A stretch of 64,000 nt of DNA from Thauera chlorobenzoica (GCF_001922305.1 NZ_CP018839.1:3472001-3536000); one strand, 5' to 3'; counted from the first letter of the stretch, positions 49,158 through 59,840 are shown. The notes: a model not told the origin generated them from the letters alone. A program made the numbers and translations.

Positions 49158-49237
49158 AAATCCACACCAAAGGAGGAGGGTGGAGGAGACACTGCTTGGA
49201 TCGGCGCGTTTTTGTTTCCGCGTCAGCGATCCGACTG
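49128..49237 (-). ncRNA. Candidate small RNA with anti-Shine-Dalgarno loop, about 110 nt
   Basis: It is bounded by a good promoter (49272-49244) and a strong terminator (49157-49128). The predicted fold has three parts. The 5' hairpin has outer stem GGATCG/CGATCC (49232-49227 with 49203-49198) and inner stem CGCG/CGCG (49222-49219 with 49208-49205). The second hairpin has stem TCCAC/GTGGA (49184-49180 with 49165-49161), and its 14-base loop reads CCUCCUCCUUUGGU. The third is the terminator. The loop, and a second CUCCUCC just 5' of it, are complementary to ribosome-binding sites and resemble the 3' end of 16S rRNA. No protein frame fits. Confidence 0.75.
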
Positions 49238-49243
49238 GGATGA

Positions 49244-49272
49244 ATTATGCGGAACCCGAAAAAGGATGGCAA
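49244..49272 (-). promoter_or_regulatory. Sigma-70 promoter of the small RNA upstream of rplM
   Basis: On the minus strand TTGCCA (49272-49267) and CATAAT (49249-49244) are 17 bases apart, with a predicted start near 49237. Confidence 0.75.
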
Positions 49273-49622
49273 GGACTTTTTGTGCAACGCACGATAAATG
49301 TTTTGATTTTTCCATAAGCGCCGCTTATTTACACCCAAAGGCTTGTTTTGCATCAACTTACAATACCGGCAGATGGCTGCGGGGGGCTCTTGGGTCACTT
49401 CCGGAAAGTCATTTACGGTACATTTTGTGCACTGCACGCATACGCACCCGTATTGTAGCAGCGCCTGAGCCTCGAGGCCCACCCTCGATCCGTTCGCCTT
49501 GCGGCCTGCAGCCCGCCAGACGGCCGCAAGCGCAAGCTTGCGGCACTGCGGTAATATTCGGCTCGACACCCCACCGGAAACCGCAGACAAGGGTCGTTTC
49601 GCCCTGCAGGAGTTCACAACCA
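49273..49622. other. Intergenic region upstream of the OsmC-like gene
   Basis: About 350 bases, noticeably A/T-richer than the genes around it. It holds a 9-bp hairpin with a GCAA tetraloop (49523-49531 with 49536-49544) about 80 bases before the OsmC-like start. I cannot place a convincing plus-strand promoter. No credible protein frame is seen on either strand. Confidence 0.5.
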
Positions 49623-50042
49623 ATGGAATGCACCATCAAATGGCTCGACGGCATGAGCTTCATCGCCGAAACCGGGACCGGTCACCTCGTTGCCATGGAT
49701 GGCGCACCCGAAGCGGGGGGGCGTAACCTGGCGCCGCGTCCAATGGAATTGATGCTTGCCGGAGCGGGCGGCTGCACTGCATTCGACGTCGTCCTGATCC
49801 TCAAGCGTGGCCGCCAGGACGTGCGCGGCTGCAACGTGCGCCTGGAAGCTGAGCGCACGGAAAGCGACCCCAAGGTGTTCACCCGCATCCGCTTCATCTA
49901 CACGATCACCGGCCGCAAGCTCAAACCCGAGGCGGTCGAGCGCGCCATCCACCTCTCGGCCGAAAAATACTGCTCGGCCTCGATCATGCTGGCCGAGACT
50001 GCGGAAATCACGCACGACTTCGAGATCGTCGAGGCCGATTGA
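49623..50042 (+). CDS. OsmC/Ohr family protein
   Basis: The 139-residue protein has the OsmC fold with both conserved cysteines, C in GAGGCTAFDVVLILKR (about residue 51) and C in SAEKYCSASIMLA (about residue 117). This supports thiol peroxidase-type activity against organic hydroperoxides. It lacks the specific Ohr signatures and fits the broader OsmC-like group (YhfA-like). CAGGAG precedes the ATG. It is convergent with the coq7 gene. Confidence 0.88.
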   Translation: MECTIKWLDGMSFIAETGTGHLVAMDGAPEAGGRNLAPRPMELMLAGAGGCTAFDVVLILKRGRQDVRGCNVRLEAERTESDPKVFTRIRFIYTITGRKLKPEAVERAIHLSAEKYCSASIMLAETAEITHDFEIVEAD

Positions 50043-50098
50043 AGCGCTGCGGACACGCCTCCCTCCCTCACCGCCCGCCGATGAGAGACGGGGCCGGA

Positions 50099-50719
50099 TC
50101 AGATGCGGTAGGCCAGCGTTGTCATCAGCTTCGCCCCCAGCCGCATAGCGGCCTTCGCAGGCGCTGGAAGCTCGTGCGCCCCAAGCCTGACTGCCGTGTC
50201 GGCGTGCTCGGCCTCGTCTGCCTTCATCTGCTCGACGATCGCGCGCGAACGCAGATCGCCGGCAGGCAAGGTATCCAGGTGCCCCTTCAGGTGTTGCTCG
50301 ACCTGACGCTCGGTTTCGGCCAGAAAACCCAGGTTCAGGCGCTCGCCGAAGCGCCCGGCAAGCACTCCCAGGCACAGTGCGCCGCCGTACCACAGGGGAT
50401 TGAGCAGGCTCTTGCGCCCACCCAGATCGGCGATCCGACGCTCGGTCCACGCCAGGTGCTCGGTTTCTTCCTGTGAAGCCTGGCGCAGCGCGTCACGGAT
50501 GACAGGGTCGCGGGACATCATCGCCTGCCCCTGGTAGAGGGCCTGGGCGCAGATCTCACCGACATGATTGACCCGCATCAGGGCTGCGGCATGGCGGCGC
50601 CCGGCGTCGCCGAGCTCTGCGTCGCGGAGGTCCTCTCCTGGCACCGGGCGAACGCTGCACGCCGACGCAAAGACGGTTCGCAGCGCCCGGTCGAATTCGG
50701 TGATGGCCCGATCGATCAT
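50099..50719 (-). CDS. coq7: Coq7/UbiF-type 2-polyprenyl-3-methyl-6-methoxybenzoquinone hydroxylase
   Basis: The 206-residue di-iron protein has the ferritin-like ligand pattern: RVNHVGEICAQALYQ, EETEHLAWTERRI, and MKADEAEHADTAV, each with Glu and His ligands. It catalyses the last hydroxylation of ubiquinone synthesis and replaces UbiF in many betaproteobacteria. Its start overlaps the stop of the CNP1-like gene by 1 base (TGATG), so it ends an overlapping gene series. All metal ligands are present. Confidence 0.92.
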   Translation of the reverse strand: MIDRAITEFDRALRTVFASACSVRPVPGEDLRDAELGDAGRRHAAALMRVNHVGEICAQALYQGQAMMSRDPVIRDALRQASQEETEHLAWTERRIADLGGRKSLLNPLWYGGALCLGVLAGRFGERLNLGFLAETERQVEQHLKGHLDTLPAGDLRSRAIVEQMKADEAEHADTAVRLGAHELPAPAKAAMRLGAKLMTTLAYRI

Positions 50720-51246
50720 CAGCGCCCCCCTGACGAATAGTGGTCACGACGCTGCTTCAGCAGCTGCAATGCGTGGTCGCGATTGCGTGGTGGGGCGGGG
50801 CCGTCGCACAGGTAATCCCAGGCGAGCGCCGCTCGCGGCCGGTTGTAGGCATTGCCCCCGATGGCTTGCCATTCGCTCTTTTTCATCGCCACCCAGTTGC
50901 CCTCAGGACGCCCGCTTGCGTAGATGCGCCGCTCGCCGGTCGCACAGCGGATCCCCTCGAAGGTAACGTTTTCAGCACCGCCCGCGGTGCGTACAACCAA
51001 GGCGTAGCGCACCACGCCATCCTCGCCAACACTGACGCTGCCCTCGTCGACAAAAAAGCGGTTGGGCGAAGACGCGCCGACATCGAAGGCACGCAGCCGG
51101 GCCTCCTCGACCGCCGGCGGCATCACCACTTCGCCTTCCTTCCAGTCGGAATCGGCATCTACCAGCAAGCCTGCAAATGCAGGCCCGCAAGCCAGGGCCA
51201 GAATCAGCAGCCCGCCGCGGGTCATACAGGATTCGATCGATTTCAA
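50719..51246 (-). CDS. CNP1-like family exported protein
   Basis: This 175-residue protein has a signal peptide (about residues 1-25, ending PAFA) and then the CNP1-like domain: WKEGEVVMPP, RFFVDEGSVSVGEDGVVRYALVV, and GIRCATGERRIYA with a central cysteine. The family was named from Neisseria and has no known function. Translation is tightly coupled: it overlaps both DUF3501 (4 bases) and coq7 (1 base). Since homologues are found beside various genes, the coupling here may be local. Confidence 0.82.
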   Translation of the reverse strand: MKSIESCMTRGGLLILALACGPAFAGLLVDADSDWKEGEVVMPPAVEEARLRAFDVGASSPNRFFVDEGSVSVGEDGVVRYALVVRTAGGAENVTFEGIRCATGERRIYASGRPEGNWVAMKKSEWQAIGGNAYNRPRAALAWDYLCDGPAPPRNRDHALQLLKQRRDHYSSGGR

Positions 51247-51827
51247 GCGTGCAATTCTCCACAGAGCGAAAGCCGAACCGCCTCCGGCACCGGATCGACC
51301 ACTGCCGAATAGGCCGGATGGTCGATGCCGACAGCCAGCACCGCACCGCTCTTCAGCGCCCAGACCCGGTGCGGGCCGAGCTCGAAGCGCAGGAAATGCA
51401 CCGAAGACGTCTTCTCGTCATTTTCGCGTCCGAGATCCTCGTCCGCAATGGCAAACACCGGATCGAACCCCGCCACCTGCACCCAGACACGGTCCTCGAT
51501 GCCGATCAGACGGGCCAGCCAGCGCTTGCGTTCGGTTTCCTCGGGAAACTCGATCATCATCGTCGCCTTCCAGTTCTGGCCATCGGGCACGAGCGGGTTG
51601 TAAGCGGCGAGCTCATCCGCGATACCTGCCTCCTCGAAAATGCGCTCGATGCGCAGCATCTCCTGGACTTGGTAACGGATCGTCAGTTCGTCCTCGAACA
51701 GCAGCGTGACATGCGAACCGACCGCGAGCGCACGATTTTTCTTGTGCGCCATCACCCTGGCACGAAACTCGGCACGCTGGCGGGCGTACGCCTCCAGACT
51801 CAGCAGGCTGTCGCGCTCGATCATCAT
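51243..51827 (-). CDS. DUF3501 family protein
   Basis: The 194-residue soluble protein matches DUF3501: RDSLLSLEAYARQRAEFRAR at the start, HKKNRALAVGSHVTLLFEDELTIRYQVQEMLRIERIF in the middle, and VHFLRFEL near the C-terminus. Its function is unknown. In many proteobacteria it is encoded with a rubrerythrin and a two-cluster Fe-S protein, exactly as here. It overlaps the Fe-S gene and the CNP1-like gene by 4 bases each. Confidence 0.88.
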   Translation of the reverse strand: MMIERDSLLSLEAYARQRAEFRARVMAHKKNRALAVGSHVTLLFEDELTIRYQVQEMLRIERIFEEAGIADELAAYNPLVPDGQNWKATMMIEFPEETERKRWLARLIGIEDRVWVQVAGFDPVFAIADEDLGRENDEKTSSVHFLRFELGPHRVWALKSGAVLAVGIDHPAYSAVVDPVPEAVRLSLCGELHA

Positions 51828-53179
51828 CGCGCCCCCTCCTCCAGGCCGTAGGCCATCCGCAACAGGGTCAGCGGATGGGCCTTCGTCGCGCCAAGCTTCG
51901 TTCCGCTGTCGCGAATCCCCTGCTGGATATGGCGCCCGGCAATCGGACAGTCGGAGCTGATGAAATCGGGTTCTGCCTGCGCCATCTGGCGAAAGACCGG
52001 CCTGCCGATCTTCATCGACTGCTCGAAGTATTCCGTCTTGACCCCCCAGGTGCCGTCATGGCCCGCACAGCGCTCGATCGTCGCGACCTCGGTCCCCGGA
52101 ATCAGCTGCAGGGTCTCGCGCGTCTTCTGGCCCACGTTCTGCACCCGGCCATGGCAGGGAATGTGGTAGGCGACCTTCCCCAGTTGGCGCGTGAAATCGG
52201 TCTTCAGCAACCCATCGCGGTGGCGCAGGATGAAGTACTCGAAGGGGTCGAACATCGCCTCGGCGACCGCCGCGACGTCCTTGTCGTCGGGGTAAAGCAA
52301 GGGCAGCTCCTGCTTGAACATCAACGCACAGGAGGGCACCGGCGCGAGGATCGCGTATCCCCCGCGGGCGAGCTTGGCCAACGCCGGGATGTTGCGCCGC
52401 TTCAGCCGATCGACCCCCTCGAGATCGCCCAGTTCGAGCTTGGGCATGCCGCAGCACGCTTCCTGCGGCACCAGCACCGACGGGATCTCGTTGTGCGTCA
52501 GCACCGCCACCAGGTCATGGCCGATGCCGGGCTCGTTGTAGTTGATGTAGCAGGTCGAGAAGATCGCCACCTTGCCCGGAGTGCGCTCGCCGTCGCGCAC
52601 CGGCCAGGTGGCACCGAGCCGTGCCTTGGCGCGGAATCTCACCGGTGCATAAGGCGGCAGTTCGCGCCGCCTGTCCACGCCCAGCACCGACTGCAGCACG
52701 CCGCGCGCGACGCCGTTGCGGTTGGCCGCATTAACCGTCTGCGCCACCACCGGAATCGCCGCCAGCTTGCCAAGGGCATCGGTACTGGTGAGCAGCTTGT
52801 CGCGGAACCGGACTTCGCCCTTGCGGAACTTTACCGCTTTCGCCCGCAGCATCAGGTGCGGAAAATCGATATCCCACTCGTGCGGCGGCACGTAGGGACA
52901 TTTCGTCATGAAGCAGATGTCGCACAGGTAGCACTGGTCGACCACTTTCGAGTAGTCCTTCTTCGCCACCCCGTCGATTTCCATGGTGCTGCTCGCATCG
53001 ACCAGATCGAACAGGGTCGGAAAGGCGTTGCACAGGTTCACACAGCGCCGGCATCCGTGACAGATGCCGAACACCCGTTCCATTTCCTCGAGCACCTTGC
53101 CTTCGTCGTAGTAGCTGTCCTCGCGCCAGGCGATCGGATGCCGCCTGGGCGCCTCGAGACTTCCCTCGCGCTTGCTCAT
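51824..53179 (-). CDS. Heterodisulfide reductase-related Fe-S protein (GlpC/HdrD-like)
   Basis: This 451-residue protein has two 4Fe-4S sites near the N-terminus (C40, C43, C46, C50 and C83, C86, C89, C94). It also has two cysteine-rich CCG-type regions: [11 protein letters not shown] with ACCGMP, and [11 protein letters not shown] with [11 protein letters not shown] and a later DCPIAG. This pattern is seen in GlpC, HdrD and related subunits that bind a second cluster or a substrate disulfide. The redox partner is unknown, but the conserved neighbours are rubrerythrin and DUF3501. The start at 53179 follows homologues and a GGAGGTG-type ribosome site. Confidence 0.88.
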   Translation of the reverse strand: MSKREGSLEAPRRHPIAWREDSYYDEGKVLEEMERVFGICHGCRRCVNLCNAFPTLFDLVDASSTMEIDGVAKKDYSKVVDQCYLCDICFMTKCPYVPPHEWDIDFPHLMLRAKAVKFRKGEVRFRDKLLTSTDALGKLAAIPVVAQTVNAANRNGVARGVLQSVLGVDRRRELPPYAPVRFRAKARLGATWPVRDGERTPGKVAIFSTCYINYNEPGIGHDLVAVLTHNEIPSVLVPQEACCGMPKLELGDLEGVDRLKRRNIPALAKLARGGYAILAPVPSCALMFKQELPLLYPDDKDVAAVAEAMFDPFEYFILRHRDGLLKTDFTRQLGKVAYHIPCHGRVQNVGQKTRETLQLIPGTEVATIERCAGHDGTWGVKTEYFEQSMKIGRPVFRQMAQAEPDFISSDCPIAGRHIQQGIRDSGTKLGATKAHPLTLLRMAYGLEEGAR

Positions 53180-53263
53180 GACAACACCTCCCTTGCCTCG
53201 ATCCAACGGTGGGCGGGCGCGCCGCAAGCCGGACGAACGATCGGTCCATCCGGGGCAGCGAAC

Positions 53264-53683
53264 TCAATCCACCAGGGCGTCCAGTGCCTTCTGGAAGCGG
53301 TTGGCGTGCGAGCGCTCGGCCTTGGCGAGTGTTTCGAACCAGTCGGCGATTTCGTCGAAGCCTTCATCGCGCGCGGCCTTGGCCATTCCGGGGTACATGT
53401 CGGTGTACTCGTGGGTCTCGCCGGCGATGGCGGTGCCGAGGTTCTGCCGGGTCGCCCCGAACGGCAACCCGGTCGCAGGGTCGCCACAGGCCTCGAGATA
53501 CTCGAGGTGGCCATGGGCATGGCCCGTCTCGCCTTCAGCCGTGGAGCGGAACACCGCGGCGACGTCGTTCTGACCCTCGACGTCGGCCTTGGCGGCGAAA
53601 TAGAGATAACGCCTGTTGGCCTGGGACTCGCCCGCGAAGGCGGCCTTCAGGTTCTCTTCGGTCCGGGATCCTTTCAGTTCCAT
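53264..53683 (-). CDS. Rubrerythrin family protein (di-iron domain only)
   Basis: The 139-residue protein has the rubrerythrin di-iron four-helix domain: [36 protein letters not shown] and the last ligand pair in [13 protein letters not shown]. No rubredoxin domain follows, so it is the short form, as in erythrin-like proteins. Such proteins detoxify peroxide in microaerobic bacteria. The start at MELKGSR (53683) is preferred because AAGGAG lies 6 bases upstream; the ATG 6 bases earlier would have no gap to the ribosome site. It heads the gene group rubrerythrin/Fe-S/DUF3501. Confidence 0.9.
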   Translation of the reverse strand: MELKGSRTEENLKAAFAGESQANRRYLYFAAKADVEGQNDVAAVFRSTAEGETGHAHGHLEYLEACGDPATGLPFGATRQNLGTAIAGETHEYTDMYPGMAKAARDEGFDEIADWFETLAKAERSHANRFQKALDALVD

Positions 53684-53801
53684 GCTCATCTCCTTCTCGT
53701 CCACGATCGAATGCGCCATCTTTCAACAGCTGCATTCCAAACCTAGACAATCAGGAGGTGAATCCCAAATTGAAACCGGCTATCCCTGCGATCGCGCAGC
53801 G

Positions 53802-54365
53802 CTATGCCCCGCGCGCCGACGCACCCAGCATGACGCGCACCGGCTCGACCGGTTCGGGCAGGCGGTAGCTTTCCGGCATTTCAAACGCGCGCGTGCGAAA
53901 GAGGATGCGGGCGAGCTCGATCAGCGCCAGCTGGTAGACCTGGCGCTTGAATTCGATCACCGCTTCGAGCGGCACCCAATAATTGCTCCATCGCCAGGCA
54001 TCGAATTCTGGATGCGAACTGGCACGCAGCGACACGTCCGAGTCGCGCCCCACCAGCCGCAGCAGAAACCAGATCTGTTTCTGTCCACGGTACGTGTTGC
54101 GCCACTCACGCCGGATCCAGTGCCGGGGCACCTCATAGCGCAGCCAGCCGCGGGTGCGCCCGAGGATCTTTACATGCTCCGGACGCAGTCCGACCTCCTC
54201 GTGGAGCTCCCGGTACATGGCCTGCTCGGGAGACTCGCCGTGCTTGATGCCGCCCTGGGGGAATTGCCAGGAATGTTCGCGGATGCGCTTGCCCCAGAAC
54301 ACCTCGTTGCGCGCATTCACCAGAATGATGCCGACGTTCGGGCGAAAGCCTTCACGATCAAGCAT
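53802..54365 (-). CDS. rppH: RNA pyrophosphohydrolase RppH
   Basis: The 187-residue NUDIX enzyme starts [17 protein letters not shown] and has [23 protein letters not shown], then the NUDIX box with REVHEE-type residues ([10 protein letters not shown]). It removes pyrophosphate from mRNA 5' ends and so starts decay. Length is a little greater than E. coli RppH, with a short basic tail. It is divergent from proS, the usual betaproteobacterial arrangement. Confidence 0.94.
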   Translation of the reverse strand: MLDREGFRPNVGIILVNARNEVFWGKRIREHSWQFPQGGIKHGESPEQAMYRELHEEVGLRPEHVKILGRTRGWLRYEVPRHWIRREWRNTYRGQKQIWFLLRLVGRDSDVSLRASSHPEFDAWRWSNYWVPLEAVIEFKRQVYQLALIELARILFRTRAFEMPESYRLPEPVEPVRVMLGASARGA

Positions 54366-54543
54366 GATGAACCTTCAAATTCGGTTGATTGGTGCCGATT
54401 TTTCCACACTTGGGCACGCTTTGAAAGCGCACCAGCAGCGTGCGCCGCCTCGATGCGGCAGACCGCGCGCGGCGAACGGCCGCACCATGCGCTAGAATCC
54501 CGCGCTCGATCACGCCTTTAACGCCTTTACGCCGAAGACTCTC

Positions 54544-56292
54544 ATGCGCGCCAGCCAGTTCCACCTGTCCACCCTCAAGGAAGCCCCCTCCGACGCCGAA
54601 GTCGTCAGCCAGAAGCTGATGCTGCGCGCCGGCATGATCCGCAAGGCCGCCGCCGGCATCTACAGTTACATGCCGCTGGGCCTGCGTGCGATCCGCAAGG
54701 TCGAAACGATCATCCGCGAAGAGATGGACCGCGCCGGCGCGATGGAGCTGATCATGCCGCTGGTGCAGCCGGCCGAGTTGTGGCAGGAGACCGGGCGCTG
54801 GGACAAGATGGGGGCGGAAATGCTGCGCCTGAAGGATCGCCACGAACGCGACTTCGCCCTGCAGCCTACCTCCGAGGAAGTCGTCACCGACATCGCCCGC
54901 CAGGAACTGAAGAGCTACCGCCAGCTGCCGAAGAACTTCTACCAGATCCAGATCAAGTTCCGCGACGAACGCCGGCCGCGCTTCGGCGTCATGCGCGGGC
55001 GCGAATTCACCATGAAGGACGCCTACTCCTTCGACCGCAGCGCGGAAGCCGCGGGGCGCAGCTACGACATCATGTTCGCCACGTACAAGCGCATCTTCGA
55101 CCGCCTCGGCCTCGAATACCGCGCGGTGGCGGCCGACACCGGTGCCATCGGCGGCGACCGCTCGCACGAATTCCAGGTCATCGCCGACACCGGCGAAGAC
55201 GCCATCGTCTACTGCCCCGGCTCCGACTACGCCGCCAACATCGAGCTCGCCGAAGCCCTGCCGCTACTCGCCCGCCGCGCCGAGGCCACGAAGCCCCTGG
55301 AAAAGACCCCGACCCCGGGCAAGGCCAGTTGCGCGGACGTCGCCCAACTGCTCGGCGTACCGCTCGCCACCACGGTCAAGTCGCTGGTGCTCGCCACCGA
55401 CGACGTCGATGAGAAAGGCAACCTGGCCGGCGTCACCGTGTGGCTGCTGCTGGTGCGCGGCGACCATGCGCTGAACGAAGTCAAGGCAGGCAAGCTGGAA
55501 GGTCTGAAGGCCGGCTTCCGCTTCGCCACCGAAACCGAGATCGTCGACCACTTCGGCTGCAAGCCGGGCTACCTCGGCCCGATCGGGGTGAGCAAGCCGG
55601 TCAGGGTCATCGCCGACCGCACGGTCGCCCACATGGCCGACTTCATCTGCGGCGCCAACGCCGAGGACTTCCACTACACCGGCGCGAACTGGGGCCGTGA
55701 CCTGCCCGAGCCCGACCTGGTGGCCGACCTCCGCGACGTCGTCGAGGGCGACCCCAGCCCGGACGGCCGCGGCGTGCTCGCCATCCAGCGCGGCATCGAG
55801 GTCGGCCACGTGTTCTATCTGGGCACCAAGTACTCGAAAGCGATGAACGCCACCTTCCTCGACGAGGACGGCAAGCCCAAGCACTTCGAGATGGGCTGCT
55901 ACGGCATCGGCGTGACCCGCATCCTGGGCGCCGCGATCGAACAGAACCACGACACCCGCGGCATCATCTGGCCGGGCGCGATCGCGCCTTTCGAAGTGGT
56001 GATCTGCCCGGTCGGCTGGAGCAAGTCGCAGGCGGTGCGCGACGAGGCACAGAAGCTCTACGACGCGCTCACCGCCACTGGCGCCGATGTCATCCTCGAC
56101 GACCGCGACGAGCGTCCGGGGGTGATGTTCGCCGACTGGGAACTGATCGGGGTGCCGCACCGCGTCACCATCGGCGATCGCGGCCTGAAGGAGGGGATGG
56201 TCGAATACCAGGGGCGGCGCGACCCCGAAGCCGCCAGGCTACCCGTGGGTGACGTTCTCGGTCACGTCCTCGACCGCCTGCGCCGGAGCTGA
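54544..56292 (+). CDS. proS: Prolyl-tRNA synthetase (bacterial-type with editing domain)
   Basis: This 582-residue class II synthetase has motif 1 around [15 protein letters not shown], motif 2 [22 protein letters not shown] (about residues 140-161), a YbaK-like editing insert (about 225-400) and motif 3 [14 protein letters not shown]. An anticodon-binding domain follows at the C-terminus. This is the ProS1 bacterial form with hydrolysis of mischarged alanine. TAGAAT at 54493 is a possible -10. It is followed 7 bases later by the transglycosylase gene. Confidence 0.97.
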   Translation: MRASQFHLSTLKEAPSDAEVVSQKLMLRAGMIRKAAAGIYSYMPLGLRAIRKVETIIREEMDRAGAMELIMPLVQPAELWQETGRWDKMGAEMLRLKDRHERDFALQPTSEEVVTDIARQELKSYRQLPKNFYQIQIKFRDERRPRFGVMRGREFTMKDAYSFDRSAEAAGRSYDIMFATYKRIFDRLGLEYRAVAADTGAIGGDRSHEFQVIADTGEDAIVYCPGSDYAANIELAEALPLLARRAEATKPLEKTPTPGKASCADVAQLLGVPLATTVKSLVLATDDVDEKGNLAGVTVWLLLVRGDHALNEVKAGKLEGLKAGFRFATETEIVDHFGCKPGYLGPIGVSKPVRVIADRTVAHMADFICGANAEDFHYTGANWGRDLPEPDLVADLRDVVEGDPSPDGRGVLAIQRGIEVGHVFYLGTKYSKAMNATFLDEDGKPKHFEMGCYGIGVTRILGAAIEQNHDTRGIIWPGAIAPFEVVICPVGWSKSQAVRDEAQKLYDALTATGADVILDDRDERPGVMFADWELIGVPHRVTIGDRGLKEGMVEYQGRRDPEAARLPVGDVLGHVLDRLRRS

Positions 56293-56299
56293 ACCCGCG

Positions 56300-56959
56300 A
56301 TGCCCGGCCTGCATACCCGCCTGGGCCGGATCGCTGCTGCACTCTGCCTGACGGCCGCCAGTGGCGGCACGATGGCGGGCACACAGCAGTACGAACCGAT
56401 GGCGGCGAGCGTGCGCGCGGCCCTGCACGCCGCGGTCAGCGACGCCGCCGCACCGGCGCTGCCGATTCCGGATGCCGGAGAACGCGCGCAATGGCTCGCC
56501 GAGATGTCGCGCAGGCTGCAAAAGCGCATCCCGGACGAAGCCTACCGCACCGAACTGCTGACTTCGATCCACTACGAAGCCACCCGCGCCGGCCTCGACC
56601 CGCAGCTGGTGCTCGGCCTGATCCAGGTCGAGAGCGGCTTTCGCAAGTACGCCATCTCGTCGGCCGGCGCCCGCGGCTACATGCAGATCATGCCGTTCTG
56701 GGTGAAGCTCATCGGCCGCGAAGACGACAACCTCTTCCACCTGCGCACCAACCTGCGCTACGGCTGCACCATCCTGCGTCACTACCTCGACATCGAAAAG
56801 GGCGACGTCTTCCGCGCCCTCGGCCGCTACAACGGCAGCCTGGGCAAGGCGCAATACCCCGATCTGGTGCGTGCAGCCTGGGAAAAACACTGGCGCTGGG
56901 AAGCCCAGAAGTTCGCCGCCGCCACCCCGGCCCGGGACACAGCGGCGGCGACGCACTGA
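56300..56959 (+). CDS. Lytic transglycosylase, SLT domain
   Basis: The 219-residue protein has a signal-peptide-like start (about residues 1-27, ending TMAG) and an SLT domain with the catalytic glutamate in IQVESGFRKYAISSAGARGYMQIMPFW and the later LGRYNGSLGKAQYPDLV. It cuts peptidoglycan between MurNAc and GlcNAc with formation of anhydro ends. It starts 7 bases after proS; this order occurs in other betaproteobacteria. The bactofilin gene converges from the right. Confidence 0.9.
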   Translation: MPGLHTRLGRIAAALCLTAASGGTMAGTQQYEPMAASVRAALHAAVSDAAAPALPIPDAGERAQWLAEMSRRLQKRIPDEAYRTELLTSIHYEATRAGLDPQLVLGLIQVESGFRKYAISSAGARGYMQIMPFWVKLIGREDDNLFHLRTNLRYGCTILRHYLDIEKGDVFRALGRYNGSLGKAQYPDLVRAAWEKHWRWEAQKFAAATPARDTAAATH

Positions 56960-57068
56960 ATACGGCCCCCGCATCTTGCAGGCCGGCGGGGGTGCGACCC
57001 AGCCGTTGCCGCCGAGCCAGCGTATCCTTGCTCCGGCGCAGCTCAGCTGCGCCGCCGGGGCGACGGCC

Positions 57069-57665
57069 TCAGCCGGCGACCGCGGCGAGCGGACGCGACT
57101 CGGGCCCCTTGGCGTCGACCGCACGCAGTCCTTCCTTGCCCGCCGAACTCAGCGACTGCACATCGCCGGAGATATCCCCCCCCTCCTCGATCAGGATCTT
57201 GCCGTAGCGGATCTTGCCGCTGACGCGCCCGGTCGAGTGGATCAGCAACTGCTGGCGCGCGGTCAGTTCGCCCTCGAAATGGCCGTGGATCTCGGCGATA
57301 TCGATGCCCACCGACCCCTTGTAGGCGCCCTTCTCGGCGATGCGGAGCACGCGGCTGTCCATCGTCGCCTCGACCCGCCCTTCCACCACCAGGGTGTCGC
57401 AGTCATGGATTTCCGCGCCCTTGAGCTTGACTTCCGGGCCGACGATCAGCCGGCTCCCGCCCGCAGGACTCGTTCCGCCGAGCGGAGTGCTTTCCGTAAC
57501 CGACCCGCTCGCCTTCGCCGCGGCCTCGCCCGTAGTCACCGGCGCCGGATGCGTGACGGACGTCACCGTGCCGCTGGTCGAGGCGGTGCTTCCAAACGGA
57601 CCCGGGCTGCTGCGGGTGGCGGGGCTTTTCTCGGCCTTATGGAACAGATTGGGCTTGTTGAACAT
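57069..57665 (-). CDS. Bactofilin (polymer-forming cytoskeletal protein)
   Basis: The 198-residue protein has an unstructured, Ser/Thr/Pro-rich N-terminus (about residues 1-70) and a bactofilin beta-helix core (about 71-175) starting RLIVGPEVKLKGAEIHDCDTL. It continues with repeating short strands in steps of about 18 residues (VEGRVEAT, EGELTARQQLLI, GKIRYGKILIEEGGDISGDVQ). Bactofilins polymerise without nucleotides and scaffold cell-wall and polarity factors. Its neighbour is a cell-wall lytic enzyme. A CAAGGAGA site precedes the ATG at 57665. Confidence 0.92.
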   Translation of the reverse strand: MFNKPNLFHKAEKSPATRSSPGPFGSTASTSGTVTSVTHPAPVTTGEAAAKASGSVTESTPLGGTSPAGGSRLIVGPEVKLKGAEIHDCDTLVVEGRVEATMDSRVLRIAEKGAYKGSVGIDIAEIHGHFEGELTARQQLLIHSTGRVSGKIRYGKILIEEGGDISGDVQSLSSAGKEGLRAVDAKGPESRPLAAVAG

Positions 57666-58040
57666 GCTATCTCCTTGAAGGTGGTGCAGACCCTGCGCTG
57701 CAGTCCAGCTGGCCCACCAGCAAGTGCCATGCCCGAACATCAATAAGCACACCCGATCAATCACCTGCCAGCCGACTCCGGCAGCTGGGAGACCGATGGA
57801 GGACGGTCGCGCGAAGGATTCTGTCGCCGCCCCCCGACAGCACTTCAAGCCGTACGTCCAAACTCCCGCGCGACAAGGCTTTTTTCTTGTCGCCTGCAGG
57901 CGACGCGTGCCCGCGCGCTTACTTCGATTTGCATTTTCCTCGCCGCACAAGCGCGCGCGCTGACCTAGACTCCGAAGCTTGTCGCCGCTGCGTCGCGCAG
58001 CGTGCACCGGAACATGCCCCTCTTTTTTTCCGGCGCCCTC
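57666..58040. other. Region between bactofilin and the GlrR-like gene
   Basis: About 375 bases with no convincing gene. It contains two overlapping hairpins that cannot form together: 57870-57877 with 57886-57893, and the 16-bp palindrome 57889-57904. A T-run (57880-57885) lies in the loop of the first. Promoters for the two flanking genes must lie here but are not clear. Confidence 0.5.
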
Positions 58041-58237
58041 ATGTTTCGCCCCTCCTTTCGCAGCACCTTGCTCCTGAGCTTTCCACTGATCTGCGCCCCC
58101 TTGAGCAACAGCTGGCTGGCGCGGTCGCGTGCCGAACCCCGCCCCCAGCGCACCGGACTGCAGCACGCGCCGGATGCGCTGACCGGAACCGCGCGCGGGC
58201 CTGCACCGGCGCCGGGCCCACACTCCGGCAGCACCGG

Positions 58238-58241
<4 letters not shown>
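58041..58241 (+). CDS. Possible small exported protein overlapping the GlrR-like gene
   Basis: The 66-residue frame starts MFRPSFRSTLLLSFPLICAP, like a signal peptide, followed by a short Ala/Pro/Gly-rich tail. Its TGA overlaps the ATG of the next gene by 4 bases. In E. coli the glrR homologue is preceded by the overlapping qseG lipoprotein gene; this could be a short or degenerate counterpart, but no lipobox is seen. Low-complexity composition is also compatible with chance openness in high-G+C DNA. Confidence 0.35.
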
Positions 58242-59632
<1,391 letters not shown>

Positions 59633-59654
59633 CCCACCCGCGCAGGAGTCGACC

Positions 59655-59840
59655 ATGATCAAACGCCAGACCATTGCCGCCATCATCGCCACCACCGCCA
59701 TGGCCTATTCCATCTGGACGCCGGTCCAGGCTGCGAGCCTGCTCTCCGCAGCGCAGATCAACCTGCCGAGCAACTGCGCCGGCGACAAACACGATACCCG
59801 CGGCGGCGAAGACAAGGCCTCCAGGCCCGTGCGCAGCTGA
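59655..59840 (+). CDS. Small exported protein of unknown function
   Basis: The 61-residue protein has a signal peptide (MIKRQTIAAIIATTAMAYSI, cleaved near VQA-AS) and a short mature part with a single cysteine and a charged tail (KHDTRGGEDKASRPVRS). It starts 22 bases after the GlrR-like gene with a CAGGAG ribosome site, so it is likely in the same transcript. No family recognised. Confidence 0.55.
   Translation: MIKRQTIAAIIATTAMAYSIWTPVQAASLLSAAQINLPSNCAGDKHDTRGGEDKASRPVRS

Noticed and set aside
49156..49623. 155-codon minus-strand frame upstream of rplM
   Set aside because: It crosses a promoter and a structured small RNA, has no homologous features and a poor codon pattern.
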